Positions 18,129 to 26,978 are shown, counted from the stretch's first letter. The stretch: 64,000 nt of DNA from DASSUW01 sp963806395 (GCA_963806395.1 CAWDYI010000005.1:248001-312000), one strand, 5' to 3'. Numbers and translations are program-made. Notes: generated from the sequence alone by a model not told the origin.

Positions 18129-19096
18129 GTGGCTCCCATGGTCAGTTCGATGGTCGTCCCGTCACCGGGCTCGGAGAAGATCGTGAGATGGCCGCCGACC
18201 AGCAGCGCGCGCTCGCGCATGCCGGAGACGCCGAGGCGCGCGCGCCCGTTGGTGGTCGCGCTGAAGCCCTCGCCGTCGTCGCGCACGCGCAGGATCGTGC
18301 GGCCGACGAACGACAGCTCGACGTCGACGTGCCGGGCGCCCGAGTGCTGCGCCACGTTGGACAGGCTCTCCTGGGTCACGCGGTAGATGACGAGCTGCTC
18401 CTCGTCGCTCAGCGGCGGCACCGCGCCGTGGCGGCGGAAGGTCGATCGGATGCCGGTGCGGTCGCCGAAGTCGGCCACCTGCGAGGTGAGCGCCGGCACG
18501 AGGCCGTGGTCGTCGAGCGCGGTCGGGCGCAGCTGGCGGGCGAGGTGCAGGAGCTCGTCCATCGCCTGCGTGACGAGCTGCTGGCTCTCGCGCAGCTCCT
18601 CCTGCAGACCGGGCGGTGCGTCGCCGATCGTCGCCTGCAGCCGGAGAAGGATCGCTGTCAGCGCCTGGTTGACCTCGTCGTGCAGGTCCTGGGCGATCCG
18701 CGAGCGCTCCACTTCCTGGGCACGCAGCACGGCGCGGCCGGACTCGCGGCGCTCGTGCTCGAGCCGCTCCAGCATCCGGTTGAAGTCCGCGGACAGCCGG
18801 CGGACCTCGCTGGCGGCGCCGCGCGTGACGTCGGCGCGCTTGCCGGGGGAGGCGAGGTCGACGCTGCTCATGGTCTCCACGAGCCGCTCGATCGGCTCCA
18901 GGCGGCGGCGCAGCAGGATCGAGTTCAGCAGCACGACCCCGCAGACCGCGAGCCCGATCATCAGCAGGCCCTCGGCGCTGGCTGCCTCCTCCAGCCGGTC
19001 GCGTGCGACGACAGCAGCCACGAACGCCGTGAGGGCGACGAGTACCGTGTTGACGAACAGGACCTGGGTGAGCAGCGTGCGAGAACGCATCTTCAC
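18125..19096 (-). CDS. Sensor histidine kinase, HisKA_3 type with HAMP-like linker
   Basis: 323 residues. Two membrane helices (about 9-31 and 43-61) with a short loop, a HAMP-like linker (62-115), HisKA_3 box AQDLHDEVNQAL with H139, and a GHKL domain (N box ESLSNVAQHSG, G1 RVRDDGEGF, G2 LGVSGMRERALLVGG). With almost no extracellular part it probably senses membrane state or a partner. Start is GTG 19096; ATG 19090 is equally possible. Divergent from the moeB-like gene. Confidence 0.92.
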   Translation of the reverse strand: MKMRSRTLLTQVLFVNTVLVALTAFVAAVVARDRLEEAASAEGLLMIGLAVCGVVLLNSILLRRRLEPIERLVETMSSVDLASPGKRADVTRGAASEVRRLSADFNRMLERLEHERRESGRAVLRAQEVERSRIAQDLHDEVNQALTAILLRLQATIGDAPPGLQEELRESQQLVTQAMDELLHLARQLRPTALDDHGLVPALTSQVADFGDRTGIRSTFRRHGAVPPLSDEEQLVIYRVTQESLSNVAQHSGARHVDVELSFVGRTILRVRDDGEGFSATTNGRARLGVSGMRERALLVGGHLTIFSEPGDGTTIELTMGAT

Positions 19097-19201
19097 CCGT
19101 TCATCGGCAGCGACGCTGACCGGCGTGATGGTGGAATCACCCTATGCCGACGCTATCCTTTGTGAAGCTTTGAAACCCGACCGACTTCAAGGACTTTGCA
19201 C

Positions 19202-20386
19202 ATGAGCCCGAGTGGGGCGGAGGTCATCCGCCAGATCAAGAGCCAGGTCGAGGAGATCGACCCGGCGCAGGTGAGCGAGCATCTCGGCAACGGCATCGTC
19301 CTCGTCGACGTTCGCGAGAGCGGCGAGTGGGACGCGGGCCACATCCCGGGCGCCAAGCATGTCCCGCGCGGTTACCTGGAGTCGCGCGTCGAGGGCGCCG
19401 TGGGCGCCGACCGTTCGCAGCCGATCGTCGTGTACTGCGCCTCCGGCCAGCGCTCGGCGCTGGCTGCGCACACGCTCAAGGACCTGCTCGGCTACGAGAA
19501 CGTGACGTCGATGACGGGCGGGATCACGCTGTGGAAGGACCGCGGCTACAAGGTCGAGGTCCCGCGGTCGCTGACGCCCGAGCAGCGCGAGCGCTACTCG
19601 CGCCACCTGCTGGTGCCGGAGATCGGCCTCGAGGGCCAGACGAAGCTGCTCGACGCCAAGGTGCTCCTGCTCGGCGCCGGCGGGCTCGGCTCCCCGACCG
19701 CGCTGTACCTGGCGGCCGCAGGCGTCGGCACGCTCGGCGTGGTCGATGACGACGACGTCGACCTCTCCAACCTGCAGCGTCAGGTGATCCACACGACGGA
19801 CCGGATCGGCACGCCGAAGGTCGACTCCGCCGAGACGTCGATCCTCGCGATCAACCCGGACGTGAACGTCGTCAAGTACCGCACCCGCCTCGACGCCTCC
19901 AACATCATGGAGATCATCGAGGGCTACGACGTCATCGTCGACGGCGTCGACAACTTCCCGACGCGCTACCTGCTCAACGACGCGACGGTGCGGCTCGACA
20001 TCCCGGTCGTGTCGGCCTCGATCCTCGGGTTCGACGGCCAGCTCTCGGTCTTCAAGCCGCACGACGGCCCGTGCTACCGCTGCCTGTACCCGGTGCCGCC
20101 GCCGGCCGAGCTCGCACCCTCGTGCGGCGCCAACGGCGTGCTCGGCGTGCTCCCGGGCACGATGGGCCTGCTGCAGGCGACCGAGGTCGTCAAGCTCGTC
20201 ACCGGCGCCGGCGAGCCGCTTGTCGGCCGCCTCCTGCTGTACGAGGCGCTCGGCGCCACGTTCACCGAGCTGAAGGTCCGCCGCGACCCGGAGTGCCCGA
20301 TCTGCTCGAAGGACCCGTCCGAGATCGCCGACGAGGAGATGGGCGTGTTCCCGGACTACGAGGCGTTCTGCGCCGCGGCCGGATAG
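19202..20386 (+). CDS. moeB: Rhodanese-MoeB/ThiF fusion (sulfur-carrier adenylyltransferase)
   Basis: 394 residues from ATG 19202 (AAGGA eight bases upstream). Residues 20-118 are a rhodanese domain with persulfide cysteine C79 (VVYCASGQRS). Residues 125-385 are a ThiF/MoeB adenylyltransferase: GAGGLGSP (158-165), DDDDVDLSNLQRQ, and zinc pairs CYRC and CPIC. It should adenylate the C-terminal glycine of a sulfur carrier and thiolate it. In MoeZ and MOCS3 the rhodanese is C-terminal; here it leads. The sulfur-carrier gene 20397 follows directly, supporting the pairing. Molybdopterin, thiamine or CysO-type cysteine synthesis are all possible. Confidence 0.9.
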   Translation: MSPSGAEVIRQIKSQVEEIDPAQVSEHLGNGIVLVDVRESGEWDAGHIPGAKHVPRGYLESRVEGAVGADRSQPIVVYCASGQRSALAAHTLKDLLGYENVTSMTGGITLWKDRGYKVEVPRSLTPEQRERYSRHLLVPEIGLEGQTKLLDAKVLLLGAGGLGSPTALYLAAAGVGTLGVVDDDDVDLSNLQRQVIHTTDRIGTPKVDSAETSILAINPDVNVVKYRTRLDASNIMEIIEGYDVIVDGVDNFPTRYLLNDATVRLDIPVVSASILGFDGQLSVFKPHDGPCYRCLYPVPPPAELAPSCGANGVLGVLPGTMGLLQATEVVKLVTGAGEPLVGRLLLYEALGATFTELKVRRDPECPICSKDPSEIADEEMGVFPDYEAFCAAAG

Positions 20387-20396
20387 CCTGGCGCGA

Positions 20397-20672
20397 ATGG
20401 CCACGATCAAGGTTCCCCCGGTGCTGCGCCCGTCCGTGGGCGGCGAGAAGGAGGTCTCCGCCTCCGGTGAGACCGTCGGAGCGGTTCTGCACGCGCTCGC
20501 CGAGCAGCACCCGGCGACCGAGCCGCAGCTGTTCGGCGCCGACGGGTCGCTGAACCGCTACGTGAACGTGTATCTGAACGACGAGGACGTCCGCGTGCTC
20601 GACGGCCTGGACACCGGGGTCGGCGAGACCGACACGCTGGTGATCCTGCCGGCGATGGCCGGCGGCGGGTGA
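20397..20672 (+). CDS. MoaD/ThiS-family sulfur carrier protein
   Basis: 91 residues with the ubiquitin-like beta-grasp pattern and a C-terminal diglycine (AMAGGG), the site of thiocarboxylate formation. Segments TIKVPPVLRP, NRYVNVYLNDEDVRVLDGLDT and DTLVILPAMAGG resemble CysO of the mycobacterial cysteine pathway as well as MoaD. It follows the rhodanese-MoeB gene after 10 bp and is the obvious substrate of that enzyme. No mec or cysM homologue is in the immediate neighbourhood, so the pathway is open. Confidence 0.87.
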   Translation: MATIKVPPVLRPSVGGEKEVSASGETVGAVLHALAEQHPATEPQLFGADGSLNRYVNVYLNDEDVRVLDGLDTGVGETDTLVILPAMAGGG

Positions 20673-21112
20673 TCCGGGCCGCCGGGTTCGGCGAGGCGGA
20701 CACGCTGGTGTCCGTCTACGAATGGCTGTTCGCGCCACCGGGCGCGCGGCCGCCCCGGTGGGACGCCGACCACGCCGTCGGCCGCCTGCGCGAGGCGATC
20801 GCCTCAGGGGCGTCGGAGGTGCTGGTGGCCACCGACGACGGCGGCGCCGTGATCGGGATCTGCACCGTCTACCTCGACCTCGACTCCGTGCGCTTCGGCC
20901 AGCGAGCCTGGGTCGAGGACCTCGCCGTCGACCCGGAGCGCCGGTCCGCCGGGATCGGCAAGCAGCTGCTCGACGCGGCGAAGGACTGGGCCCGCTCGCG
21001 CGGCGCGACGCACCTCGAGCTCGACTCCGCCGAGACCCGAGAGGCCGCGCACCGGTTCTACGAGCGCGAGCAGCCGACCTCGCGCTCGATCTGCTTCGGC
21101 TGGGAGCTGTAG
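20669..21112 (+). CDS. GNAT-family N-acetyltransferase
   Basis: 147 residues. The acetyl-CoA binding region reads VEDLAVDPERRSAGIGKQLLDAAKDWA (the R-x-x-G-I-G loop, about residues 87-108), followed by the family's ESAETREAAHRFY-type beta5-alpha4 segment. The GTG start overlaps the sulfur-carrier stop (GTGA), so it is translated with the sulfur-transfer genes, perhaps by chance. Substrate unknown. Confidence 0.88.
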   Translation: MIRAAGFGEADTLVSVYEWLFAPPGARPPRWDADHAVGRLREAIASGASEVLVATDDGGAVIGICTVYLDLDSVRFGQRAWVEDLAVDPERRSAGIGKQLLDAAKDWARSRGATHLELDSAETREAAHRFYEREQPTSRSICFGWEL

Positions 21113-21124
21113 CGGCGGACCACC

Positions 21125-21751
21125 GTGGCGGGCATGCACCTGCGGCTCGTGGCGCCGCATCGCTTCTATCGCGCAGCGCCGGACCTCAGCCGACCCGAAC
21201 TGCGCGATGCGTACGAGCAGGGCCGCGCCGCCCGGGGCACGGAACTGCCTGACGAAGCGCTCGCGGAGCGCATGTCCGTCATGACGGCCAGTGGCCGCGA
21301 GGCGATGCGCGCGTTCCGCCTCGGGCACGGGCCCGACGAGGCCCTCGCTCCCGCCCCGCTCGCGCTCAGTCTCCTCCTCATCGCCGCGTCGGCGTGGTTT
21401 GCCGCCGTGCTCGAGCGGAGCACTGGCCCGGGTCGGCGGCTGTTGATCCTGATCGGACCGGTGCTGCTCACCTGGCCGACGGGGAACGTGCTCCTGCGAG
21501 CGCGGAAGCGGCGTGGACGGGCACTCGGATTGAGCGCCGACACCGCGCCGCTGCAACAGGTGCCCGGCTCGCTGCTGATGCAGCTGGCGATCGCGGCGGG
21601 CTACGCGGTGTCGTACCGAACTCGCCGGGGGAGTTGGCCCAGGCCGATGCCTGCGACCTTCGCTGCGGGGCAGCTCGTCGAGGAGTTCATGTCGCGCCGG
21701 TCCTGGCGAGAGGTGCGGAAACGGGGTCTGACCCCTGGTAGGGCCGCCTAA
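21125..21751 (+). CDS. Hypothetical membrane protein whose C-terminus runs into a REP-like repeat
   Basis: 208 residues. The N-terminal 75 residues are soluble; two hydrophobic segments follow (about 78-97 and 102-122) and a third weaker one near 140-158. No domain recognised. The final residues (RKRGLTPGRAA) are encoded by the first copy of a GGGGTCTGACCCC palindrome, so insertion of the repeat has probably replaced the original C-terminus. GTG 21125 or ATG 21134 could be the start. Confidence 0.6.
   Translation: MAGMHLRLVAPHRFYRAAPDLSRPELRDAYEQGRAARGTELPDEALAERMSVMTASGREAMRAFRLGHGPDEALAPAPLALSLLLIAASAWFAAVLERSTGPGRRLLILIGPVLLTWPTGNVLLRARKRRGRALGLSADTAPLQQVPGSLLMQLAIAAGYAVSYRTRRGSWPRPMPATFAAGQLVEEFMSRRSWREVRKRGLTPGRAA
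21723..21735. repeat. REP-like palindrome copy 1
   Basis: GGGGTCTGACCCC, a perfect palindrome around a central T, within the last codons of the upstream membrane-protein gene. A second copy lies 18 bp further on; both precede the RAYT transposase gene. Confidence 0.75.
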
Positions 21752-21753
21752 CA

Positions 21754-21766
21754 GGGGTCTGACCCC
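21754..21766. repeat. REP-like palindrome copy 2
   Basis: GGGGTCTGACCCC, identical to the copy at 21723-21735, 26 bp before the RAYT start. Paired short palindromes beside a Y1 transposase are the expected REPIN arrangement. No third exact copy was found downstream of the transposase gene. Confidence 0.75.
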
Positions 21767-21791
21767 GGTTAGGTGGGGCGAACTCGGTCGG

Positions 21792-22352
21792 GTGGCGCCT
21801 ACGGTGGGTGTGCCCCGCAGCCCGCGTGAGGAGATCGAGGACGGCGTTCATCACGTGTACGCGCGCGGGAACGGAGGGCAGGAGATCTTTCTCGACGACG
21901 CGGATCGGTGGCGGTACCTCGCGATGCTCGGGGACGTAGTTGTGCGGATGCGCTGGCGATGTCTCGCGTACTGCCTGATGCGGAACCACGTGCACCTGCT
22001 CGTGGAGACGCCGGCGGTCAACCTCGGGGATGGGATCCAGCGCCTGCACGGTCGATACGCGCAGAAGTTCAATGAGCGGCACCGGCGATCGGGGCACGTG
22101 TTCCAGGGCCGCTACGGTGCCGTTCGGGTGACGAGCGATGAGCAGTTGTGGACGACAACGCGCTACGTCGCGCTCAACCCGGTCGCAGCGGGACTGTGCG
22201 AGCGGCCTGAGGACTGGCGGTGGAGCAGCCACGCCGCCGTTCTCGGCGGGCGCACTCCGGCATGGCTGGACGTCGCGCGCCTCCTGTCGTACTTCGCGGG
22301 GCTCGGCGGTGAGCCGCGTGAGCGGTACGCGGACCTCGTCCAGACAGGCTGA
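21792..22352 (+). CDS. REP-associated tyrosine transposase (RAYT, Y1_Tnp)
   Basis: 186 residues. The HUH metal motif is H66-V-H68 in MRNHVHLLVE, and the candidate nucleophile is Y89 (LHGRYAQKFNERH), followed by the family's GHVFQGRYGAV and ALNPVAAGL segments. RAYTs are single-copy domesticated relatives of IS200/IS605 transposases that mobilise REP palindromes; two copies of a matching palindrome lie directly upstream. Start GTG 21792; GTG 21804 is an alternative. The gene is intact. Confidence 0.9.
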   Translation: MAPTVGVPRSPREEIEDGVHHVYARGNGGQEIFLDDADRWRYLAMLGDVVVRMRWRCLAYCLMRNHVHLLVETPAVNLGDGIQRLHGRYAQKFNERHRRSGHVFQGRYGAVRVTSDEQLWTTTRYVALNPVAAGLCERPEDWRWSSHAAVLGGRTPAWLDVARLLSYFAGLGGEPRERYADLVQTG

Positions 22353-22457
22353 ACCTACGCGACGGCGGCGGGCGGTCAGCAAGGTCTCTGGGTAGGTCCA
22401 ACGGCCTAGGACCAATTGCCACTGGTGACGTTGCGCCCGGCGCACGACCATGGGTCC

Positions 22458-22790
22458 ATGAACGCAAGCGAGCAGATCACCGAGGAAGTCACGTCCTGGC
22501 CGGGCGTCGAGGCGGGCATCGGCAGCCGCGGCGAGTACGGCTTCACGGTCGGGCGCCGCCAGATCGGCCACCTGCACGGCGACTATGTCGCCCACTTCTC
22601 GTTCCCCAAGGCGGTCTGGGCCGAGCTGTTCGAGGCGGGCAGGATCGACTACCACTCCGTCTTCCCCGGCAAGGCCGGGCCGGCGGCGCGGCGGATCGAG
22701 GACGAGGCGGACGTGCGCGACGTGATCGCGCTGCTGCGCGTCAACTACGACCGCGTGATCGAGCGCTACGGCCTGCCGGCCCAGGTCTGA
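22458..22790 (+). CDS. Luciferase-family small protein (DUF5519-like)
   Basis: 110 residues. The pattern SWPGVEAGIGSRGEYGF, then RRQIGHLHGDYVAHFSFP and LLRVNYDRVIERYG matches the DUF5519 'luciferase family' proteins common in actinobacteria, which have a conserved GHLHGD segment. Biochemical role of the family is not established and the name does not prove light emission. Stands alone between the RAYT gene and the convergent carboxyltransferase. Start ATG 22458 is preceded by no strong ribosome site. Confidence 0.75.
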   Translation: MNASEQITEEVTSWPGVEAGIGSRGEYGFTVGRRQIGHLHGDYVAHFSFPKAVWAELFEAGRIDYHSVFPGKAGPAARRIEDEADVRDVIALLRVNYDRVIERYGLPAQV

Positions 22791-22794
22791 GCGA

Positions 22795-24348
22795 CTACCA
22801 GGTGTCGACGAAGCCGCGGCGGCTCGCCGGCGGCTCCGCGACTGCGGCCGCGGCGAGCGTCGCGGTGACCAGCCCGCGCGTCTCGGCGGGGTCGATCACG
22901 TCGTCGAGCTCGAACAGCGCCGCGGCGTTGAGCGCCCTGGCGTTCTCCTGCGCCGCAGCGGTCAGCTCACGCACCCGCAGCTCGCGCTCGGCCTCGTCGT
23001 CGATCGCCTCGAGCTCCCGCCGCAGGCCGAGCCTGACGGCGCCCTCGAGCCCCATCGGGCCGAGCTCGGCGCCGGGCCAGGCGACCGTCAGCAGCGGCTC
23101 GTGCAGGCTGCCGGCGACCATCGCCTGGGCGCCGAGCCCGTAGCCGCGCCGGAGGATCACCGCGACCAGCGGGACGCGCAACGCGGCGCCCGTCACGAGC
23201 AGGCGCGAGCAGTGCCGGACCAGTCCGGTCGCCTCGGCGTCGGGGCCGACCATCATCCCCGGCGTGTCGACGAGCGACACGAGCGGGATCCCGAAGGCGT
23301 CGCAGAGCTGCATGAAGCGCGCGGCCTTGTCGGCCCCGTCGCTCGTGATCGCGCCGGCGAGATGCCGCGTGTCGTTGGCGATCACGCCGACCGGGCGGCC
23401 CTCGATCCGCCCGAGCGCGGTCACCATCCCGGGCGCGAAGCGATCGCGCAGGAACGTCACCGACCCGGCGTCGGCGAGCGTCTCGATCACCGGCCGGACG
23501 TCGTAGGCGCGCCGCCCGCGCTCGGGCACGAGATCGCGCATCCGGTCCTGATCCGGCTGCTCGCCGGCCGGTGTCGCGCCCTGGAAGTACGCGAGCAGCC
23601 GCTTGGTGACCGCCGTCGCCTCGGCCTCGTCGCGCGCCGTGACGTCGATCACCCCGTTGCCCGCCTGCATCTCGAGCGGCCCGATGTCGTCCGGCGCCAC
23701 CTTCCCCAGCCCGCCGCCCTCGATCATCGCGGGGCCGCCCATGCCGAGCGAGACGTTCTCGGTCGCGACGATCAGGTCCGAGCAGCCGGCGATCACCGCG
23801 TTGCCGGCGAAGCAGCGGCCGGCGACCACGGCGATCCGCGGCACGTGCCCCGACAGCCGTGCCCACAGCGCGAAGGCGCGCGTGTCGAGCGCGGAGACCA
23901 CCGGGTAGTCCGTATCGCCCGGCCGGCCGCCCCCGCCCTCCGCGAAGAAGACAGTGGGCAGCCTCATCCGCTCGATCAGCTCGAACAGACGGTCCTTCTT
24001 GCGATGGCCGAGCATGCCCTGAGTACCGGCGAGCACGGTGTAGTCGTACGACAGGACGGCACAGGCGCTGCGATCGCCGAACAGCTCGCCGTTGATGCGA
24101 GCGGTGCCGGCGATCAGGCCGTCCGCCGGCGTACGCTCGATCAGCTCACGCAGCTCCCGCCGCCCGCGCTGGGCGGCGATCGCCAGCCGCCCGTACTCGA
24201 CGAAGCTCCCGGGATCCACCAGGTCGGCGACGTTCTCGCGCGCCGTCCGGGCGCCGGTCGCGTGGCGACGGTCGACCGCCTCCGCTCGCGCCTCGTCGAG
24301 CGTCGCCGCGCGCCGTGCGAGCAGCTCCGCCAGGTCGTCCCGGGCCAC
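22795..24348 (-). CDS. Acyl-CoA carboxylase carboxyltransferase (beta) subunit
   Basis: 517 residues, two crotonase-fold halves as in propionyl-/acetyl-CoA carboxylase beta subunits. Segments RCFAGNAVIAGCSD, MGGPAMIEGGGLG, and in the second half LVDTPGMMVG, RRGYGLGAQAM and AWPGAELGPMGLEGAV match the acyl-CoA and biotin-carboxyl binding parts. It transfers carboxylate from biotin to an acyl-CoA. No biotin carboxylase or BCCP gene is adjacent, so partners must be elsewhere. GTG start 24348. Confidence 0.9.
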   Translation of the reverse strand: MARDDLAELLARRAATLDEARAEAVDRRHATGARTARENVADLVDPGSFVEYGRLAIAAQRGRRELRELIERTPADGLIAGTARINGELFGDRSACAVLSYDYTVLAGTQGMLGHRKKDRLFELIERMRLPTVFFAEGGGGRPGDTDYPVVSALDTRAFALWARLSGHVPRIAVVAGRCFAGNAVIAGCSDLIVATENVSLGMGGPAMIEGGGLGKVAPDDIGPLEMQAGNGVIDVTARDEAEATAVTKRLLAYFQGATPAGEQPDQDRMRDLVPERGRRAYDVRPVIETLADAGSVTFLRDRFAPGMVTALGRIEGRPVGVIANDTRHLAGAITSDGADKAARFMQLCDAFGIPLVSLVDTPGMMVGPDAEATGLVRHCSRLLVTGAALRVPLVAVILRRGYGLGAQAMVAGSLHEPLLTVAWPGAELGPMGLEGAVRLGLRRELEAIDDEAERELRVRELTAAAQENARALNAAALFELDDVIDPAETRGLVTATLAAAAVAEPPASRRGFVDTW

Positions 24349-24391
24349 GCGCGGAAGCCTCGCACACGTGGCCCGGTCCGGCGCTCCGGCG

Positions 24392-25786
24392 TCAGCCTGA
24401 CGGCTCGATGTTCTGGTTGATGCGGAACAGGTTGTCGGGGTCGTAGGTCGCCTTCAGGCGGGCGAGGCGGTCGTAGTTGTCGCGGTAGCTCGCGCGCACC
24501 CGCTCCTGGCCTTCGTCCATCATCATGTTCACGTAGGCGCCGCCGGCCGAGTAGGGGTGCAGCGCGTCGCAGTAGTCGACGCTCCACTTGCGGATCTGCG
24601 CGACGTTGGCGGGGTCGGGGTCGACGCCGGCGTAGACGGTGGCCCAGCGCGCGTCGCGGTAGCTCCAGGCGGTGTCGGAGGCGTTCACGTCGTGCGCGGC
24701 GCCGTCGATCGGGTACAGGTGCATCGTCGACTGCCAGGTCGGCAACTGCGCGCCGAAGCGGGCGTGCGCCTGGACGGCTTCGTCGGGGATGTCTTTGACG
24801 AAGTCGGCGCGCCAGTACCACTGCTGGCCGGGCGGGTAGACGCCGTCGAACGCGCTCTGCAGCGTCGCGTGCGGCATCGCCGCCGGTCCGTGCAACAGCG
24901 GCTCGGGCAGCGCGTCGAGCATCGGCGCGATCGCCTCCGCCGCGTCCTCCTCGGTGCCGAGGTAGCACCAGACGACGCCGCACACGGTGCGCAGGTGCAG
25001 TTCCTCGGGGAACGGCGGTCCGGGCGGCACGCCCAGGACGGCGAAGAAGCCGTTCAGCTCACGCGGCGCGTTCGGTAGGAAGTCGCGGTACACCGACAGC
25101 ACCTCGGCGGTCTGCTCGATCGGCCACAGCGTCGGGCCGGCGACGACGGTCCCGACCTCGTGCAGGCGAAACAAAAACGAGGTGACGACGCCGAAGTTGC
25201 CGCCGCCGCCGCGGATCGCCCAGTACAGGTCCGGATGCTCGTCAGCGCTCGCGCGCACACGGTCACCGTTGGCGAGCACCATCTCGGCCTCGAGCAGATT
25301 GTCGATCGCGAGCCCGAACTTGCGCGTCAGATGCCCGATCCCGCCGCCGAGCGTGAGCCCGCCGACACCGGTCGTCGAGATGATCCCGCTCGGCGTCGCC
25401 AGCCCATGCTCACCGGTCGCCAGATCGACCTCACCCCACGTACAGCCGCCACCGACGCGCACCGTGCGCGCCTGCGGATCGACCTCGATCGCGCGCAGCA
25501 GCGACAGATCGACCACGACACCGTCATCGACCGTGCCCAGACCGGCGCCGTTGTGACCGCCGCCACGGATGGCCAGCGGCAGGTCGTGGGCGCGCGCGAA
25601 GCGGACGACGTTCGCCACGTCCTCGGAGTCGGCGCACCGCGCGATCAGCGCAGGTCGCCGGTCGATCATCGCGTTGTAGACCTTGCGCGCCTCGTCGTAC
25701 TCGGCGTCGTCGCGGTCGATCAGCCGGCCGCGGAAGCCGGAGAGCTCGGCGCGCGCGGTATGCGCCGATGTGCTCAAAGAACTCAT
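24392..25786 (-). CDS. FAD-binding oxidoreductase, berberine-bridge-enzyme type
   Basis: 464 residues. PCMH-type FAD domain (about 40-215) with RGGGH78-NGAG, where His78 is the expected 8-alpha-histidyl flavin link. The second, cysteinyl link of bicovalent enzymes appears absent (ISTTGVGGLTLGGG carries Thr/Gly where Cys would be). The C-terminal BBE motif is YVNMMMDEGQERVRASYRDNYDRL and YDPDNLFRINQNI. Start ATG 25786 with AAGGAG upstream. It is divergent from an ECF sigma factor that may control it. Substrate unknown (sugars and alkaloid-like compounds are typical). Confidence 0.92.
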   Translation of the reverse strand: MSSLSTSAHTARAELSGFRGRLIDRDDAEYDEARKVYNAMIDRRPALIARCADSEDVANVVRFARAHDLPLAIRGGGHNGAGLGTVDDGVVVDLSLLRAIEVDPQARTVRVGGGCTWGEVDLATGEHGLATPSGIISTTGVGGLTLGGGIGHLTRKFGLAIDNLLEAEMVLANGDRVRASADEHPDLYWAIRGGGGNFGVVTSFLFRLHEVGTVVAGPTLWPIEQTAEVLSVYRDFLPNAPRELNGFFAVLGVPPGPPFPEELHLRTVCGVVWCYLGTEEDAAEAIAPMLDALPEPLLHGPAAMPHATLQSAFDGVYPPGQQWYWRADFVKDIPDEAVQAHARFGAQLPTWQSTMHLYPIDGAAHDVNASDTAWSYRDARWATVYAGVDPDPANVAQIRKWSVDYCDALHPYSAGGAYVNMMMDEGQERVRASYRDNYDRLARLKATYDPDNLFRINQNIEPSG

Positions 25787-25943
25787 GGATGCTCCTTGTG
25801 TTGCTGCGGGGAAAGCACTCACCCCGCTAGACGCCGTGGCGGCCGATTCATTCCCCGGCTCCTGAGACGAGTGCCCACCCGGGGCGCGAGAACCAGGTGC
25901 CCCCCTGAGGCGATGGCCGCCTGGCGCCCGTACGTTCGCTCGT

Positions 25944-26447
25944 ATGCCGCGAGCCCACGACCACACATCGCTCGATCCGAACGCGCTCCCCGAGCACATG
26001 CACCGCCTGCACCGGGTCGCGGGCTCCCTGTGCGGATCCACGCACGACGCGGAGGACCTCGTCCAGGAGACGTTCGCGCGCGTGCTCGCGCGCCCGCGCA
26101 CGGTGCGCCGGACCGAGACGCTGCCGTACCTGCTGCGGGCGTTGCGCAACACGCACCTGACGGGCGTGCGGGACGCCGGCCGCCGGCCCCGTACCGTCGA
26201 GCTGCCCAGCGACGACAACTCGGCGCTTCGGTCCTCGTTCGCGCTGCCCGAGGTGGCGCTGGAGCACCGGGAGGTGCTCGACACGGTCGCGGGCCTGCCC
26301 GATCCGTTCCGCCGCGCGCTCGTCGCCGTCGACGTCGCCGGCCTCTCCTACCGCCAGGCGGCGCACGCGCTCGGCTCGCGCGACGCGACGATCGCGACTC
26401 GCGTGTTCCGCGCGCATCAACGCGTCCGGCAGGCGGTCGAGGCGTAG
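25944..26447 (+). CDS. ECF-type RNA polymerase sigma factor
   Basis: 167 residues. Region 2 covers about 15-80 (HRVAGSLCGSTHDAEDLVQETFARVL, the DAEDLVQ core-binding motif) and region 4 about 110-165 (VAGLPDPFRRALVAVDVAGLSYRQAAHALG, HTH). No anti-sigma gene adjoins it. It faces the BBE-type oxidase across 157 bp, the most likely place for its own promoter and target. Start ATG 25944. Confidence 0.9.
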   Translation: MPRAHDHTSLDPNALPEHMHRLHRVAGSLCGSTHDAEDLVQETFARVLARPRTVRRTETLPYLLRALRNTHLTGVRDAGRRPRTVELPSDDNSALRSSFALPEVALEHREVLDTVAGLPDPFRRALVAVDVAGLSYRQAAHALGSRDATIATRVFRAHQRVRQAVEA

Positions 26448-26519
26448 CGTGCAGCCGGTCGCTCGAAGCCGGCGGGCCTCACATCGCGAGTGCCTCGCGC
26501 GAGACGATCCCCCGCTCGC

Positions 26520-26978
26520 TCACAGCGCCGCGTCGAGCTCCGCGAGCAGCGCGCGAAGCTGACGCAGCTTCGCCTCGCCGAGCCGCTCGGTGAGCCGTTC
26601 GTCGACCTCGGCCATCAGCTCGCGGGCGACGGCGAAGACGTCGCGGCCGCGATCCGTGGCGCGGACGAGCTTCGCGCGGCGGTCGCCGGGGTCGGGCACG
26701 CGCTCCACGTACCCGTGCGCCTCGAGATGGGCGACGAGCTGCGCCATCGCCTGCTTGCTCACCTGCGCGCGCGTGGCGAGCACGCCGACCCGCGTCCCGT
26801 CGTCGTCGAGGAACTGGAACACGTCGCCGTGGGGCGAGCGCACGTCGGGATGCCCGCGCGCGACCAGCCGCTGCATCAGCTCCTCGGTCATCGCCCGGAA
26901 CGGCTCCCTGAGGAGGATCGCCAGGTTCTCCGGGTCGCGCCGGGCGGAGGTGTGAGGGAGACGGGTTGATTTAGACAA
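26520..26978 (-). CDS. MarR-family transcriptional regulator
   Basis: 152 residues. Winged helix-turn-helix at about 55-120 (VGVLATRAQVSKQAMAQLVAHLEAHGYVERVPDPGDRRAKLV, the DxRxK wing) between helical dimerisation segments. The only plausible start is TTG 26978, which lies inside the palindrome 26972-26990 shared with the divergent cupin gene, so binding there should repress both genes. Ligand unknown. Confidence 0.92.
   Translation of the reverse strand: MSKSTRLPHTSARRDPENLAILLREPFRAMTEELMQRLVARGHPDVRSPHGDVFQFLDDDGTRVGVLATRAQVSKQAMAQLVAHLEAHGYVERVPDPGDRRAKLVRATDRGRDVFAVARELMAEVDERLTERLGEAKLRQLRALLAELDAAL

Noticed and set aside
22395..22425. GGTCC...GGACC repeat after the RAYT gene as a third REP copy
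   Set aside because: Only five bases pair and the sequence does not match GGGGTCTGACCCC.
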